NCBI RefSeq assembly: GCF_963662255.1 | Contig: NC_085050.1 | Coordinates: 26,158,631 to 26,222,630, forward strand | DNA length: 64,000 nucleotides | DNA from: Cinclus cinclus | Taxonomy: Eukaryota > Chordata > Aves > Passeriformes > Cinclidae | Direction: 5' to 3' | Part shown: positions 25,001 through 37,380 of the stretch, piece by piece | Numbering within the stretch: position 1 is the first letter of the stretch | How the letters are laid out: each line of letters starts with the position of its first letter | Notes under the pieces: model-generated | The model's input: only the letters and a program-made list of their open reading frames with translations | Database searches by the model: none | What the model was told of the DNA's origin: nothing | Position numbers and translations under genes: made by a program

Positions 25001-28000
25001 AATAACATTGGAAATTGTAATAGGTGGCAGCAGATAACACAGAAGATCCCATATGGCTACTCGCAAAAAAATACCTGGCAATGAGATTTACAGTTAACAC
25101 ACATGAGAGTTTTCAAAATTTGTCTCCTGAGAAGGCAAAGATAAGTTGATTTGGCAGCCTGCTTCCTCCTTACCTCCGGTAATTTTGAGGCTTTCAGACT
25201 AAATTCAAGTAAAGAAAGCAATGAAGAAGATACCACCAACATACCAAACTCCTACAATTTCTTTAAAAATGTAGCTGCATAGATAAATTGTCAATACATT
25301 TCATGAGGGAAGGAATATTTTATACAGCTTAAATTTGACAAAGTCCCAGCCACTGGAAGTTCTACACTCAAAGAATGAGAAAAGGTTCTCATGTTTCCGT
25401 ACAATGTACTTACAATAGTTCACACATCTCAGTTAGATACTGTGGCTCCTTAAACTTTATCTCTAATTTTTGGTTGTGCCCCATGATTTTGGCTTCTGCA
25501 TATCAATATTACTTCAGACATCCTCAGCATCACAAGAAAACACGTGGTTAGCAGACGAACTCCATGGAAATATGAAATTACTGCTCCTTACCACAAGTTA
25601 TCTGGTTTTTTTTTAATATCTTTGGAATATCTGAAAAAAAATGAATGATCAAAAAACTTCCTTTCATGTACCACAATCTTAACCTTTTTCTATTAACACT
25701 CGCCCCTTTTTAAGTTGTCCAGGAGATATACATGTTTTTGTCTTCTCCTTAGCATGCATGACCTCTTGCATACATGACCTTCATTAACAAAATTATGCTG
25801 ATAAAGATTCGGGTCCCAGCCATTTATTGTCTTAAGTGCTCAGGAAAGGTTTCAAACATTTCTGTCCTCATCACACGCTCTTGGTAAGTGGATAGCATAG
25901 CAGTGGCCATAACAATACTGTACAAACACACAGAGAACTTTCTTGACTTCCATCTGGTTTTAGATATCTGATGCAATCAATGCAATCAGTTCTTCTAGTA
26001 CCTATGGAATTGCAGAAATAATACCCTCTCGCATGACCATCTACATTGCTATTCCCTAAAATTTCCTAAAATTTCCCAGTGCAGCTTACAGGTACAACTT
26101 TCCTTCTCAGTTCTCATATGCTTTTCTTTTTTTTAAAAATTTAATCCATTTGGTCAAGATATTAAGATTATGATAGCAGTATCATGCCCTCTTACTTGCT
26201 TTCCCTCAGTCTTTCTCCTCAGCAAATTTTATTATCAAAGATATTATATTTGCAATCTAGGTCATTGGTAAATGAGCATAGTGACATGTCTAATATTAAT
26301 TCTTGCACTACCCTGTAAGATTATGCTATGCACATTGATATTATTATAAATGACAGTTTAAAGTGCCATATTTGTGATATCAGACATTAAATCATAATTC
26401 TACTCAACGGGAGATAAAGCAGATGTAAAATAGACCTTTTTTAGTGAAGGAGAGGCTACTAATAGCTCTGTCTAATCAGCTGGCTAGAGTTATAGTAGAT
26501 AATTCTCTACTAAAAATTTGTACATGGGCATAGATAAAAGGCAAGTTACTTGGCTTCTGATTAATGTTTGTAGATTGTATTTACCACCTTCTGTGTCTCA
26601 AAGCCAAATAACGTACTTCTATCTCCAGATGAGAAACTATAAAACTATACTGTACTTTGACTTATGAACAGGATATGAATCTCCAAATAAGAGAGAATTA
26701 TGTTGTCTTAAAATACACAGAAACAGAACACGCACAACTAAATAAAATCCAACCCTTGATGAGAAGAGCTTGAGTCAGAAAATTAAGAGGAATGCTTGTC
26801 TGTCTTGGAAAAATTTGGAAGGGAAAAAGAAAGAAGACAGCTGCAGCTAATGTATCTGGAGTTTCCTCTCCAGTTCTTTTATTACCTTAATTTAAAATTA
26901 ATTTAGTGCTAATAAAGTTTCTAAGCAAAAGTTCCTAAGTTTCAGATTACAGACAGTAGTTTGTCTAGGGAAAAAGGCTGATGACAGTGGAGGATCCAGC
27001 CCTCTGTTCAAACATAGAATTAGATTAGTTGTAGAACGTTAGCTTTTTCTGCTGCAGAGTTTAGTAAATGAACATCTTTCTTGGCTTCACCTACTCACCT
27101 CTGCTAGATGCATTGGGAGCTCAGTAATTATATCTGCTGTGTAAGGACAAAAGTGATATCCTCCGTTCTGTGGCTTTATACCTTCAATATGTGGCTGGCT
27201 AAGAAAAATATACTTAATGGAACTGACAGAAAAGCCTGATATTGAGATTAGTTTGTTCAAGAGATTGCAATTTTTAATCACATTTAAATGGGTAGTTGTG
27301 TTAACTTGCAAAAAGACAAGAAGATTCGTGATCTTAATATTTTCCTAATCAAATTATTAATAAATGTAATAATTCTGTTTGTTTTGTTTTGGGCTTTGGT
27401 TATTTTTTTTTTGGCAAGACCATGCCTTTTGACCTTTTTCAAATGTCATCAATAATATTTAATATGAATATGCTTCAGAGGCACTTTAAACACTCATATA
27501 CTGTTTAATATTAAAAGATAATAATCTTGGTATTTGTATTCAAAATGTCACTGAATATTGCAGTGATCACGCTGGCTTAATAGTAAGGTGTGTATCCAAA
27601 CCCTGATATTATCAAATAGCTTAGGAAATTAATATGGAAGAGAATTGTTGTTTTGATTATTCTTTAGTTTTTAAATTACTGAGTGTTTGTAGAGCACTCT
27701 TCCTTTGTAAGGAATTTGGTCATAGGGTTCGGTGTTGAATGATTATGTGGAAATATGTAAAAAGGAAAAAAAATTGGATCACCACTCACATTCAACTCTA
27801 TGAGAGGTGTTTTTCGACCTCTTTTTATTGCATAAGTTTAAGCAAAATGGAATGAAATTTCATGTTATATTGTCTTTGCATGCTATAGATTTAGCATCTA
27901 TTAAAGGCTAAACAAGTAATTCTGTCAGTTCTTTGCCATTAAAATGGTATCATTTTATGGTTTAGGTAATCCAGATGAAATACTGCCATGTTTTAAACAT

Positions 28001-29297
28001 GACTCAAACTTGATTTTCTACTGTTTCCACCTTTCTGGATTAGGTGAACAATACTGGAACAAAAATATTGCTAATATCCAAGCATTAAGTGTTCCTGATA
28101 GGAAGATTTTATTTTTTTTTTTTCCCAGGGGAAATGTAGTTTTCTTGGAGATATTTGCATGAGTAAAGCATTGTGGGTTTTCTGAAATAATGCATTGTCA
28201 TTACTAATATTGGGATGTCAGTTCCTCCTATATCATTGCAAAATATGTTCAGAAGGTGTCCCTGAGTTGATTGGCAAAATGACTTCAACTAGCATTCTTT
28301 CCTAACAAGGACACATGTTAAAAGAAATAGAAATTATCTTCTGGCTAGCATAATTCCTCTGCCAGTAACTTATCTGTAGCCAAAGCAGAGGTTTCTGACA
28401 ACTGTAGACCCTAAAATGTCCTAATCAGCATATCATTAATATTAGCTGCCTTGATCCTTAATTTAAATGTGTTGAAATAGTGCAAGTAACAACGTATAAA
28501 CTCTTTGTAACACTGTGATTTTATAGCCTGACATATATTTACTATATGAATAGTGACCGATGTGACCACCAGAATATCAGAGGTGTAATTTTATACAGGA
28601 GGCTCCAAAGCAAGCAAAAATTGCCATACTAAGAACAAGAGAAGCACAGGGAACTGCAAATAGGCAGGGACATCCTAATGAATGTGCAAGAGGAATGACT
28701 ACCAAGAGAAAAGAAAAACAGGATAAGCAGTGTTGGGAGCAGATGAGACATCACCTCCACTCCCCCTTTGGGGGTCGAAGACAATAGCATGCAAGCATTA
28801 GACATAAACAAGGGGAATTGGAGAAGAAACAGGGCAATCCCACTTTGGTTTTGCCGTCTCTCAACAAACGGTTTATAAGTCGGAACTTATAAGTCGGAAC
28901 TGAGACTTTAATGACTTAAAATCACGAAGGGCTGCAGTGATCAGTGCTAACTATATGGTATCAACTTTGTAGTATTGCATATTAGAAGTAAGTTAGAGAA
29001 GTATTCATAAAATTAAGATCCATAATTTTTCATGGCGCCGCAAAAGTAAAATAGTGGTGTCAGGTTCTTGGTCTCTTTCTGTCCTGTAGTAGACAAGATC
29101 TTAAACCTTCCCCCTTGTTGCACTAAGGGTATAGAAATTTGGCAGAAAAATAAACTCTCTTACATTCCAGTTGGTGCTTAGAAATCTGAGTTTCTGGGTG
29201 CAGCTGGGCTTAATTTCTGATTATAACCAATTCAGCTCCATAAATCCAGTGTTCATTAAGAATTTTCATGAGCACAGATTCACAAATAATTTGATTT
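22057..29297. other. A+T-rich non-coding DNA, no gene recognised
   Basis: Long A+T-rich stretch with many short A and T runs. Open frames do not exceed about 75 codons before 29.1 kb. I find no RNA gene and no transposon that I can name. The part from about 28,620 to 29,190 has some LTR-like traits (a GGCGCC site, then AATAAA at 29,149-29,154), but not enough to call. Confidence 0.55.
28873..28900 (+). repeat. Perfect 14-bp tandem duplication
   Basis: TTATAAGTCGGAAC occurs twice in direct succession without a mismatch. It is probably a slippage duplication; no function is implied. Confidence 0.9.
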
Positions 29298-29302
29298 GGC
29301 AA
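29298..29302 (+). repeat. Target-site duplication of solo LTR, left copy
   Basis: GGCAA immediately before the TG of the LTR. The identical GGCAA follows the terminal CA at 30,009-30,013. Confidence 0.85.
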
Positions 29303-30008
29303 TGTTGGGGGTTGGTTCTCTCCCTTTTCCCTCTGTGGAATTTTCCCCATTGTCATGCTAAGGTACCTGTTGACTGGGCCCTGGTGACAAGGGGTGGGGA
29401 GAGAAGAGGGAAACCCCTCGATATCCAAACATCCAGAAGAGGAAGCGGAAGGCTCTGGCTCTCCCCATTTCCCCCGCGGAGTTCGGACGAGAAGGACGAT
29501 CGCTGCCTCAGCCCCATCCCTGCCATCCCAGCACCAGGAGCCATCCTCACTGCTGTCAGACCCTGCCCTGCTGCCTTCTCGCTGTAACCTGCCACCATCC
29601 AGCACTCTGCTGAGCACCAGGACCCACACCGTGAGCAGAGAGCTCTCTCTCCATCTCTCTCTCCCCCTGGGACAGCGCTGCCATCACCCCCAGCCCTCCT
29701 GCAGCTCTGTGGGACCCGCCTGCCCCCAGCACCGGGAACTGCAGCTCAGGGAAAAGGTGCCTGCAGCCAGAAAGGGTCTGGGACTGAGTTACTGTTCTGT
29801 TTGTGGGTAATTACATAGCTGTTGTTGTTCTTGTTTGTCTTGTTAGATATACTAGTAAAGAACTGTTATTCCTACCCCCATATCTTTGCCTGAGAGCTCC
29901 CTTAATTCCAAAATTATAATAATTTGTAGGAAGGAAGGATCACATTTTTTCAGTTCAAAGGGAGGCTTCTGCCTTTCTTAGCAAACACCTGTCTTTCAAA
30001 CTAGGACA
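29303..30008 (+). mobile_element. Complete solo LTR of a passerine endogenous retrovirus, 706 bp
   Basis: The element begins TGTTGGGGGTTGG and ends CTAGGACA, so it has the TG...CA ends of an LTR. It is bracketed by perfect 5-bp direct repeats, GGCAA. It has a G+C-rich middle (about 29,390-29,790) and an AGTAAA polyadenylation-type signal near the 3' end. The right-hand part (TTTGCCTGAGAGCTCCCTTA and onward) matches my recollection of a common songbird LTR family. There is no internal retroviral sequence, so it is a solo LTR left by recombination between the two LTRs of a provirus. A 5-bp duplication is usual for ERVL-type integrases, but the class is inferred. Open frames crossing it (29,171-29,810, both strands) are not genes. 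Confidence 0.88.
29854..29859 (+). promoter_or_regulatory. Variant polyadenylation signal AGTAAA in the solo LTR
   Basis: AGTAAA lies about 150 bases before the LTR end, where a canonical AATAAA is missing. Its use is inferred only from position. Confidence 0.4.
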
Positions 30009-30013
30009 GGCAA
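30009..30013 (+). repeat. Target-site duplication of solo LTR, right copy
   Basis: GGCAA directly after the terminal CA of the LTR, identical to the left copy at 29,298-29,302. Confidence 0.85.
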
Positions 30014-30084
30014 CACACTTTTTAAGTTCTGGTTGAATTCAGTGCGAACTTGCATGACACAGATTAATGAATAGTATGTTTGGG

Positions 30085-30110
30085 TTTTTTTTTTTTTTTT
30101 TTTTTTTTTT
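30085..30110 (+). repeat. Poly(T) tract of 26 bases
   Basis: An uninterrupted run of 26 T. It could be the A-tail of a minus-strand retrocopy, but no retrocopy body is recognisable next to it, so it is listed as a homopolymer. Confidence 0.85.
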
Positions 30111-33001
30111 AAATAGGAAAGCAGGTTCAAAACTGATGGTAATAATGGAGCTGACAGAGTAGTAATGTGTGTTGCAGCAGCAAGTATCGTAACAGATCTA
30201 TTAGCACTAAATATGGACAGATACAGACATATGGAGGGTATAGATATTGATGATAGAGATGCAGATAGATATTCCTGGGTCCAATTCAGTTGGAGGCACA
30301 AAGCTCACCTAAATACTAAATTATAGTACAATTTCTCATCCTCTTCTGCCACATCATCCATTTCCATCCACCCAGATTTTATGTGTACCTGATAAATCAT
30401 TACCTGGATTATCATTGAGTGCATGCACAATAATGATACACAAAGTATAAGAATTAACAACACCCCTCTCTCAGCAAACAAGAAAGTGCAAGACAGTGAT
30501 TAGAAAAATTTGAAAGGAAGGAGAAATATAGGGGAGGATTCCTTATGAGAGGTAAAAAGATGCAGGGAAGAAAGAAGGTGTTCACGGAAAGTATGTCCCA
30601 TACACTGATTCTCACTCACTGTGAAATTTGCTTATGTGATCCCTTCTTCATATTCTCTCAGAATTCTGGCATCATCATTTCCAAGAGAGTAGGTTGCTTC
30701 ACAGGCCACAAAATGGGAGGTTCCCCAACTAGTGATCAGGTGTATGGTCCCAGGAGCAGCAGAGGCACTGTGAAGTAGTCCCCCTCAGCGAAGCTTTGAA
30801 AGAGGATTCATGCTAAACATTTCAGCAGTTTTAAAATACGGTCTGTGTTTTAAGTCATGACTTGAACCTTTAGCCTTGAAAGATGTTAGTTACTGAATCA
30901 AATCAGTAAAGGCTCATCTTACATTTGAGTCTTCAACAACATTACAACTGATAAAGAACAATAAAAAGAGTGCCGGTCTAAGTGATGATCAAGATATAAT
31001 GATTTTCTTTTTCCAGTCATAGTTGCAGGAAAGCTGCCTCCCACATAAGTTAATGAAAATCAAAATTGAAAATAAATAAATAAATGAATAAAGAAATATT
31101 TCAGGAAATTACAGACTGGAAGGTAGAAGGCAAAAAAGGGAGCAAATCAACAAAATACTAAGCAATATAGGAAAAAGAGCATTTAAAATACCAGGAGACA
31201 ACACATGTTGGTAGTTGATCCTCAGTCTGTGTTTCTTTTTTTTTCCAATGATGTATTTACTCATTCCAAAAGAATTTATAGTTTTGAACAATAAAGAAAT
31301 ATATAGAAAAAGAAACGTAAGTTAACTCAAGGAAAGGACCCCAGAGTCAGCCTTGCTATATAGTGCTTCATTATTTGTTATTTAACTCTACCAAAATGCG
31401 GAGAAAAGTCAGGAATTATAAAGCCTGGTTTGCTCTTCATAAGTTGTGATATTCCAGCACATTTTTCACTAATATTCAGCGATGATGTGAGATGGATGTT
31501 GCTCAAAGGTTTAGTGACTCAAGCAAACATCAACATGATTGCAATGTAGAGATATATTTCCTATTAATTCTGATATATTGTAGCACATAAATCCACTAAT
31601 AAAGTCGGATTGACTGATTAAAACTTTATGCTATGTAAAACTCGAACAATTAAATTGCTAGTTAGCCTGTTATGTTATTTTTCTGGTAGTTGGCAGACAA
31701 TTTCAGAGACCAGCTTGAACTGTCAAAATAATTTCTATATGTTAAATGTCAATGCAACTCAGGAAGAAGATAAAATTTGCTTTCAATATGCCATTTATAT
31801 GCCAGAGCTTGATTTAGATATGCAGAGGTAGCAAGACATGTTAGCTAAAAGTAGTTATGCAGCATATTTCTAAACATGATGTCTCATTCATATTCAAAAT
31901 GATGTGGACTGAATCAATTGGGAGAAACAAGACAATTCCAAGAAGTACTTTTAAAAGCTGTGGAGCTGCTTAGTAGCCTGGTGTTATAGTTCACTTCCCA
32001 GCAGAACTATAAAGCTGTCAGACTGGTAACGGGGAGCTCCCCAGGATAAATGGTGCCTCATGCGTTTTGCCAAAAAATCCATGATTCTATTAAAAGTGTT
32101 ACACCTAACTTTTGGGAGTTAGGCGTATGTGTATCAGTAATATATGCAACTGGACAGTTATCAAAGAAATTACTTTTACTTGCACTTTGTCATAAAAATG
32201 CAATACTCTCCCTCCTTTAGAGCATTATCTTGTGAGACAGGAGAAGGCGCTGGATCCAATACGCCTAAGGGGAAAATTTCAATCCGGCTCTTTCTTAGTG
32301 CTATATTTACCTGACATCAGCTTTGTTCTTCACTGACAGTAATCTAGCATAAGTTACTGTATGCATCCTAGACTTGGAAATGTAGCTTTTTCTGCCTGAA
32401 ACTTCTTTGAGAATCCAGAAGTTGTGATGTACTCTTCTACCACAGGAGTTTGCTTTCACCATGTATCAGAATAGATGTGTCTTAAATTTCAGTGAAAATT
32501 AAATGTTGGAGACTATGTCAAGCCCATTTAATTAAAAATACAAACATTCTGAAGGAAGGATATCAACCTTGCTTTCTCAATAACGGAGATATCAGTTCCT
32601 AAGTCTACTTTCTTCTTAGGAACATAAGCAATTTCTGAAATTGAGAAAATTAAATCAGATAATATAGGTAAAATCTAATCTAAAAATTAGCCACAGGAAT
32701 TCTGCCAGAGCCTGATGTGAATGTCATTTAGTTATTTCAAAATACTTTATAAATAGGGGTGAAAAAATAGATATCTAATATGATAGGGTCAGATCAACAG
32801 TTGAGGTGAAATGGACGGATGAACTTAGTCCAGCTGTGTTGATAATATTTACTCCAGAGTTCAGGCCTAAAATATAATAATGACACATTTATAAAGAAAA
32901 ACTATTAATTGGATCAGAAGGTGGTTTATTTTCTTTTTAAAAAGTACTTTCTTGAATTCAATCCAAGCAATTTTCACACTGTCTTCTCTTCTCCAGCAAC
33001 T
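30111..33001. other. A+T-rich non-coding DNA, no gene recognised
   Basis: Ordinary A+T-rich sequence. A loose GATA/GATG-rich patch (about 30,210-30,270) and a short (AAAT)n run are the only local structures. Open frames stay below about 80 codons outside simple repeats. Confidence 0.55.
31069..31095 (+). repeat. (AAAT)n microsatellite
   Basis: About six AAAT-type units, slightly interrupted by a G. Confidence 0.7.
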
Positions 33002-33127
33002 TAAAAAAATAAAGAAATAAAGAAAAATAAAGAAAAAATAAAAATAAAATAAAAAATAAAAAATAAAAAAATAAAATAAAAATAAAATATAAAAATAATT
33101 TAAAAATAAAGAAAATAAAGAAAAAAA
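33002..33127 (+). repeat. A-rich low-complexity tract (AAAAT/AAAG units)
   Basis: About 125 bases built from A-runs broken by single T or G (AAAT, AAAAAT, AAAGAAAT). It is purine-rich on the plus strand. It is followed by about 270 bp of unremarkable DNA before the (TTTC)n tract. Confidence 0.85.
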
Positions 33128-33401
33128 CCCAGCTCCTGTTTATCTTCCTCAAAACCCATAAACTGGGCTGACATTAGATTAAGCACAGCTTGGGATGTAC
33201 CCAAATTCTAAATTGTGTGGCAATCAACCATGTTGATTTAGTTGTGAATGTGCCAGTTTGATCAAATTTTAAGCTACACAAATAAGATTAGTTTGCTACG
33301 AACTGTCCCACGGCACTGTGGATGTGTCACCCAGGCTATGGAACTGAATTAGAATTCTTGAATGTCAGTATGACCAGAAGTACATTCCATTTGATTCGAA
33401 A

Positions 33402-33540
<139 letters not shown>

Positions 33541-33840
33541 CTTTCATTCTTTCCTTTCATTCATTCTTTCCTTTCATTCTCTTTTTTGTTCTTTTTGTTC
33601 TTTTTTCATTCTGTTGTTATTTTATTCCTTTTTCTTTCGTTCTGACATTCTTTCTTTCTATTTCTTTTTTCTGTCACTCTGTTGTTCTTTCTTTTTCTCA
33701 TTCTTGCACTCTGTAGTTCTTTTATTCTTTCTTTTTCTCTTTCATTCTGTTGTTCGTTCTTTCTTTTGTTCTGTCATTCCATTATTCTTTCATTTTCTTC
33801 TTCTTTCGATCTATCATTCTTTCCTTCTTACTGTATTTTG
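33541..33840 (-). repeat. Decayed satellite monomers in inverted orientation
   Basis: This pyrimidine-rich stretch, read on the minus strand, gives recognisable but diverged versions of the monomer that fills 34.2-64.0 kb: GAACAACAGAATGAAAGAG, then AAAAAGAAAGAATAAAAG, then GAACTACAGAGTG. CTGTNNTTC-like boxes, the inverse of the monomer core GAACGACAG, occur at 33,611, 33,642, 33,679, 33,711, 33,747, 33,771 and 33,811. That spacing of 24 to 40 bases suggests a 40-bp period shortened by deletions. The first 60 bases (CCTTTCATTC repeats) grade into the adjoining (TTTC)n tract. The strand is opposite to that of the main array. Confidence 0.65.
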
Positions 33841-34163
33841 TTCTTGTTTTAATGCCCATTCATGGTTTTATATTGCAGAGTGATTTATATGTTTGCACTG
33901 GATATGGTTTGTCCCATTACCCCCTCTAGGTCTGTAGTGTGGTTCATCCCTCTCCTTAACCCCTTCCCTTCGGCACCATCCCACTGGCTGTGATGTGCTT
34001 CTCCCCTCCCCTCTCCCTGGGTGAAAATGCCCCGAAATTTCCTGTCTCTGTGTCTCTCTCTCCATCCCTTTACCCACGTAAACCCCCCCCGGCTCCAACC
34101 CCAGAATAAAACTGTGCTGGACAAGATCCAGAGAGTGATAGCATTTTCAGAGTTTTTGATTTA
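33841..34163 (+). other. Spacer between inverted and direct monomers, possibly an LTR 3' part
   Basis: About 320 bases of non-repetitive sequence with C-rich blocks (CCCCTTCCC, CCCCTCCCCTCTCCCTGGG, AACCCCCCCCGG) and AATAAA at 34,105. This order, C-rich then AATAAA then a short tail, resembles the R/U5 end of bird ERV LTRs. I cannot name the family, and no TG start, CA end or target duplication could be fixed. It is the junction where the strand sense of the satellite flips. The short minus-strand open frames across it (33,868-34,124) are not convincing. Confidence 0.4.
34105..34110 (+). promoter_or_regulatory. AATAAA polyadenylation-type signal in the spacer
   Basis: AATAAA followed by ACTGTGCTGGAC. 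It is consistent with an LTR remnant but not proof of one. Confidence 0.35.
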
Positions 34164-34687
34164 GACCACGTGAAGGAGAAAGAGAAAAATGAACGAATAA
34201 AAACAACGACAGAATGAGAAAGAGAAAAATGAACAAATAAAAAGAATGACAGAATGACAAAGAGGGAAAAAGAATGAATAAAATGAAAGACAGAATGAGA
34301 AAGACAAAAATGAACGAATAAAAAGAACGACAGAATGAGAAAGAGGGAAAAAGAACGAATGAAATGAACGACAGAACGAGAAAGAGAAAAATGAACGAAT
34401 AAAATGAAACACAGAACGAGAAAGAGGGAAAAGAACGAATGAAATGAACGACAGAACGAGAAAGAGAAAAATGAAGGAATAAAAAGAATGACAGAACGAG
34501 AAAGAGGGAAAATGTACGAATAAAATGAATGACAGAATGAGAAAGAGAAAAAAGAATGAGTGAAATGAACGACAGAACGAGAAAGAGAAAAATGAACGAA
34601 TGAAAAGAACGACAGAACGAGAAAGAGAAAAATGAAGGAATGAAATGAACGACAGAATGAGAAAGAGGAAAAATGAACGAATGAAAT

Positions 34688-37340
34688 GAATAACAGAATG
34701 AGAAAGAGGGAAAAAGAACGAATGAAATGAACAACAGAACGAGAAAGAGAAAAATGAACGAATGAAATGAACGACAGAACAAGAAAGAGGGAAAAAGAAC
34801 AAAAGAAAAGAACGACAGAACGAGAAAGAGAAAAATGAACGAATGAAAAGAACGACAGAACGAGAAAGAGGGAAAAAGAACGAATGAAATGAACGACAGA
34901 ACGAGAAAGAGAAAAATGAACGAATGAAAAGTACGACAGAACGAGAAAGAGGGAAAAGGAACGAATAACATGAACGAATAAAAAGAACAACAGAACGAGA
35001 AAGAGAAAAATGAACGAATAAAAGAAGGACAGAACGAGAAAGAGGGAAAACGAACGAATGAAATGAACGACAGAACGAGAAAGAGAAAAAAGAATGAATA
35101 AAATGAAACACAGAATGAGAAAGAGGGAAAAGAACGAATGAAATGAACGACAGAACGAGAAAGAGAAAAATGAACGAATAAAATGAACGACAGAACGAGA
35201 AAGAGGGAAAAAGAACGAATAAAATGAATGACAGAAGGAAAAGAGAAAAATGAATGAATAAAATGAACGACGGAACGAGAAAGAGGGGAAAAGAACGAAT
35301 GAAATGAACGACAGAACGAGAAAGAGAAAAATGAAAGAATGAAAAGTACGACAGAATGAGAAAGAGGGAAAAGGAACGAATAACATGAACGAATAAAAAG
35401 AACAACAGAACGAGAAAGAGAAAAATGAACGAATAAAAGAACGACAGAACAAGAAAGAGGGAAAACGAACGAATGAAATGAACGACAGAACGAGAAAGAG
35501 GGAAAAAGAACGAATGAAATGAATGACAGAACGAGAAAGAGAGAAATTAACGAATGAAATGAACGACAGAACGAGAATGAGGGAAGAAAAACGAATGAAA
35601 TGAACGACAGAACGAGAAAAAGACAAATGAAGGAATAAAAAGTACGACAGAACGAGAAAGAGAAAAACGAACGAACGAAATGAATGACAGAACGAGAAAG
35701 AGGGAAAAAGAACGAATGAAATGAACGATAGAACGAGAAAGAGAAAAATGAACGAATGAAAAGAACGACAGAACGAGAAAGAGGGAAAAAGAACGAATAA
35801 AATGAACGACAGAACGAGAAAGAGAAAAACGAACGAACGAAATGAATGACAGAACGAGAAAGGGGGAAAAAGAACGAATAAAATGAACGACAGAACGAGA
35901 AAGAGGGAAAAAGAACGAATAAAATGAATGACAGAAGGAAAAGAGAAAAATGAATGAATAAAATGAACGACGGAACGAGAAAGAGGGGAAAAGAACGAAT
36001 GAAATGAACGACAGAACGAGAAAGAGAAAAATGAAAGAATGAAAAGTACGACAGAACGAGAAAGAGGGAAAAGGAACGAATAACATGAACGAATAAAAAG
36101 AACAACAGAACGAGAAAGAGAAAAATGAACGAATAAAAGAACGACAGAACAAGAAAGAGGGAAAACGAACGAATGAAAAGAACGACAGAACGAGAAAGAG
36201 GGAAAATGAACGAATGAAATGAATAACAGAATGAGAAAGAGGGAAAAAGAACGAATGAAATGAACAACAGAACGAGAAAGAGAAAAATGAACGAATGAAA
36301 TGAACGACAGAACAAGAAAGAGGGAAAAAGAACAAATGAAAAGAACGACAGAACGAGAAAGAGAAAAATGAACGAATGAAAAGAACGACAGAACGAGAAA
36401 GAGGGAAAAAGAACGAATGAAATGAACGACAGAACGAGAAAGAGAAAAATGAACGAATGAAAAGTACGACAGAACGAGAAAGAGGGAAAAGGAACGAATA
36501 ACATGAACGAATAAAAAGAACAACAGAACGAGAAAGAGAAAAATGAACGAATAAAAGAAGGACAGAACGAGAAAGAGGGAAAACGAACGAATGAAATGAA
36601 CGACAGAACGAGAAAGAGAAAAAAGAATGAATAAAATGAAACACAGAATGAGAAAGAGGGAAAAGAACGAATGAAATGAACGACAGAACGAGAAAGAGAA
36701 AAATGAACGAATAAAATGAACGACAGAACGAGAAAGAGGGAAAAAGAACGAATAAAATGAATGACAGAAGGAAAAGAGAAAAATGAATGAATAAAATGAA
36801 CGACGGAACGAGAAAGAGGGGAAAAGAACGAATGAAATGAACGACAGAACGAGAAAGAGAAAAATGAAAGAATGAAAAGTACGACAGAATGAGAAAGAGG
36901 GAAAAGGAACGAATGAAATGAACGACAGAACGAGAAAGAGGGAAAAAGAACGAATGAAATGAATGACAGAACGAGAAAGAGAGAAATTAACGAATGAAAT
37001 GAACGACAGAACGAGAATGAGGGAAGAAAAACGAATGAAATGAACGACAGAACGAGAAAAAGACAAATGAAGGAATAAAAAGTACGACAGAACGAGAAAG
37101 AGAAAAACGAACGAACGAAATGAATGACAGAACGAGAAAGAGGGAAAAAGAAGGAATGAAATGAACGATAGAACGAGAAAGAGAAAAATGAACGAATGAA
37201 AAGAACGACAGAACGAGAAAGAGGGAAAAAGAACGAATAAAATGAACGACAGAACGAGAAAGAGAAAAACGAACGAACGAAATGAATGACAGAACGAGAA
37301 AGGGGGAAAAAGAACGAATAAAATGAACGACAGAATGAGA
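34688..37340 (+). repeat. Nested local duplications at the left end of the array
   Basis: Several blocks recur at different offsets. About 34,688-35,375 recurs at 36,221-36,908 (offset 1,533). About 35,461-35,900 recurs at 36,901-37,340 (offset 1,440). A rare variant, ACGAATAACATGAACGAAT, occurs at 34,961, 35,376, 36,076 and 36,494. The pattern implies at least three overlapping duplication steps in 2.7 kb. Confidence 0.8.
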
Positions 37341-37380
37341 AAGAGAAAAATGAACGAATCAAATGAACGACAGAACGAGA

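Noticed and set aside
28620..29190. Possible older LTR (GGCGCC site, AATAAA at 29,149)
   Set aside because: No TG start, CA end or target duplication could be placed, so single signals are not enough.
29171..29810. Open frames of about 138 codons on both strands
   Set aside because: They cross the solo LTR boundary and use its G+C-rich middle; both strands are open, which is typical of composition effects.
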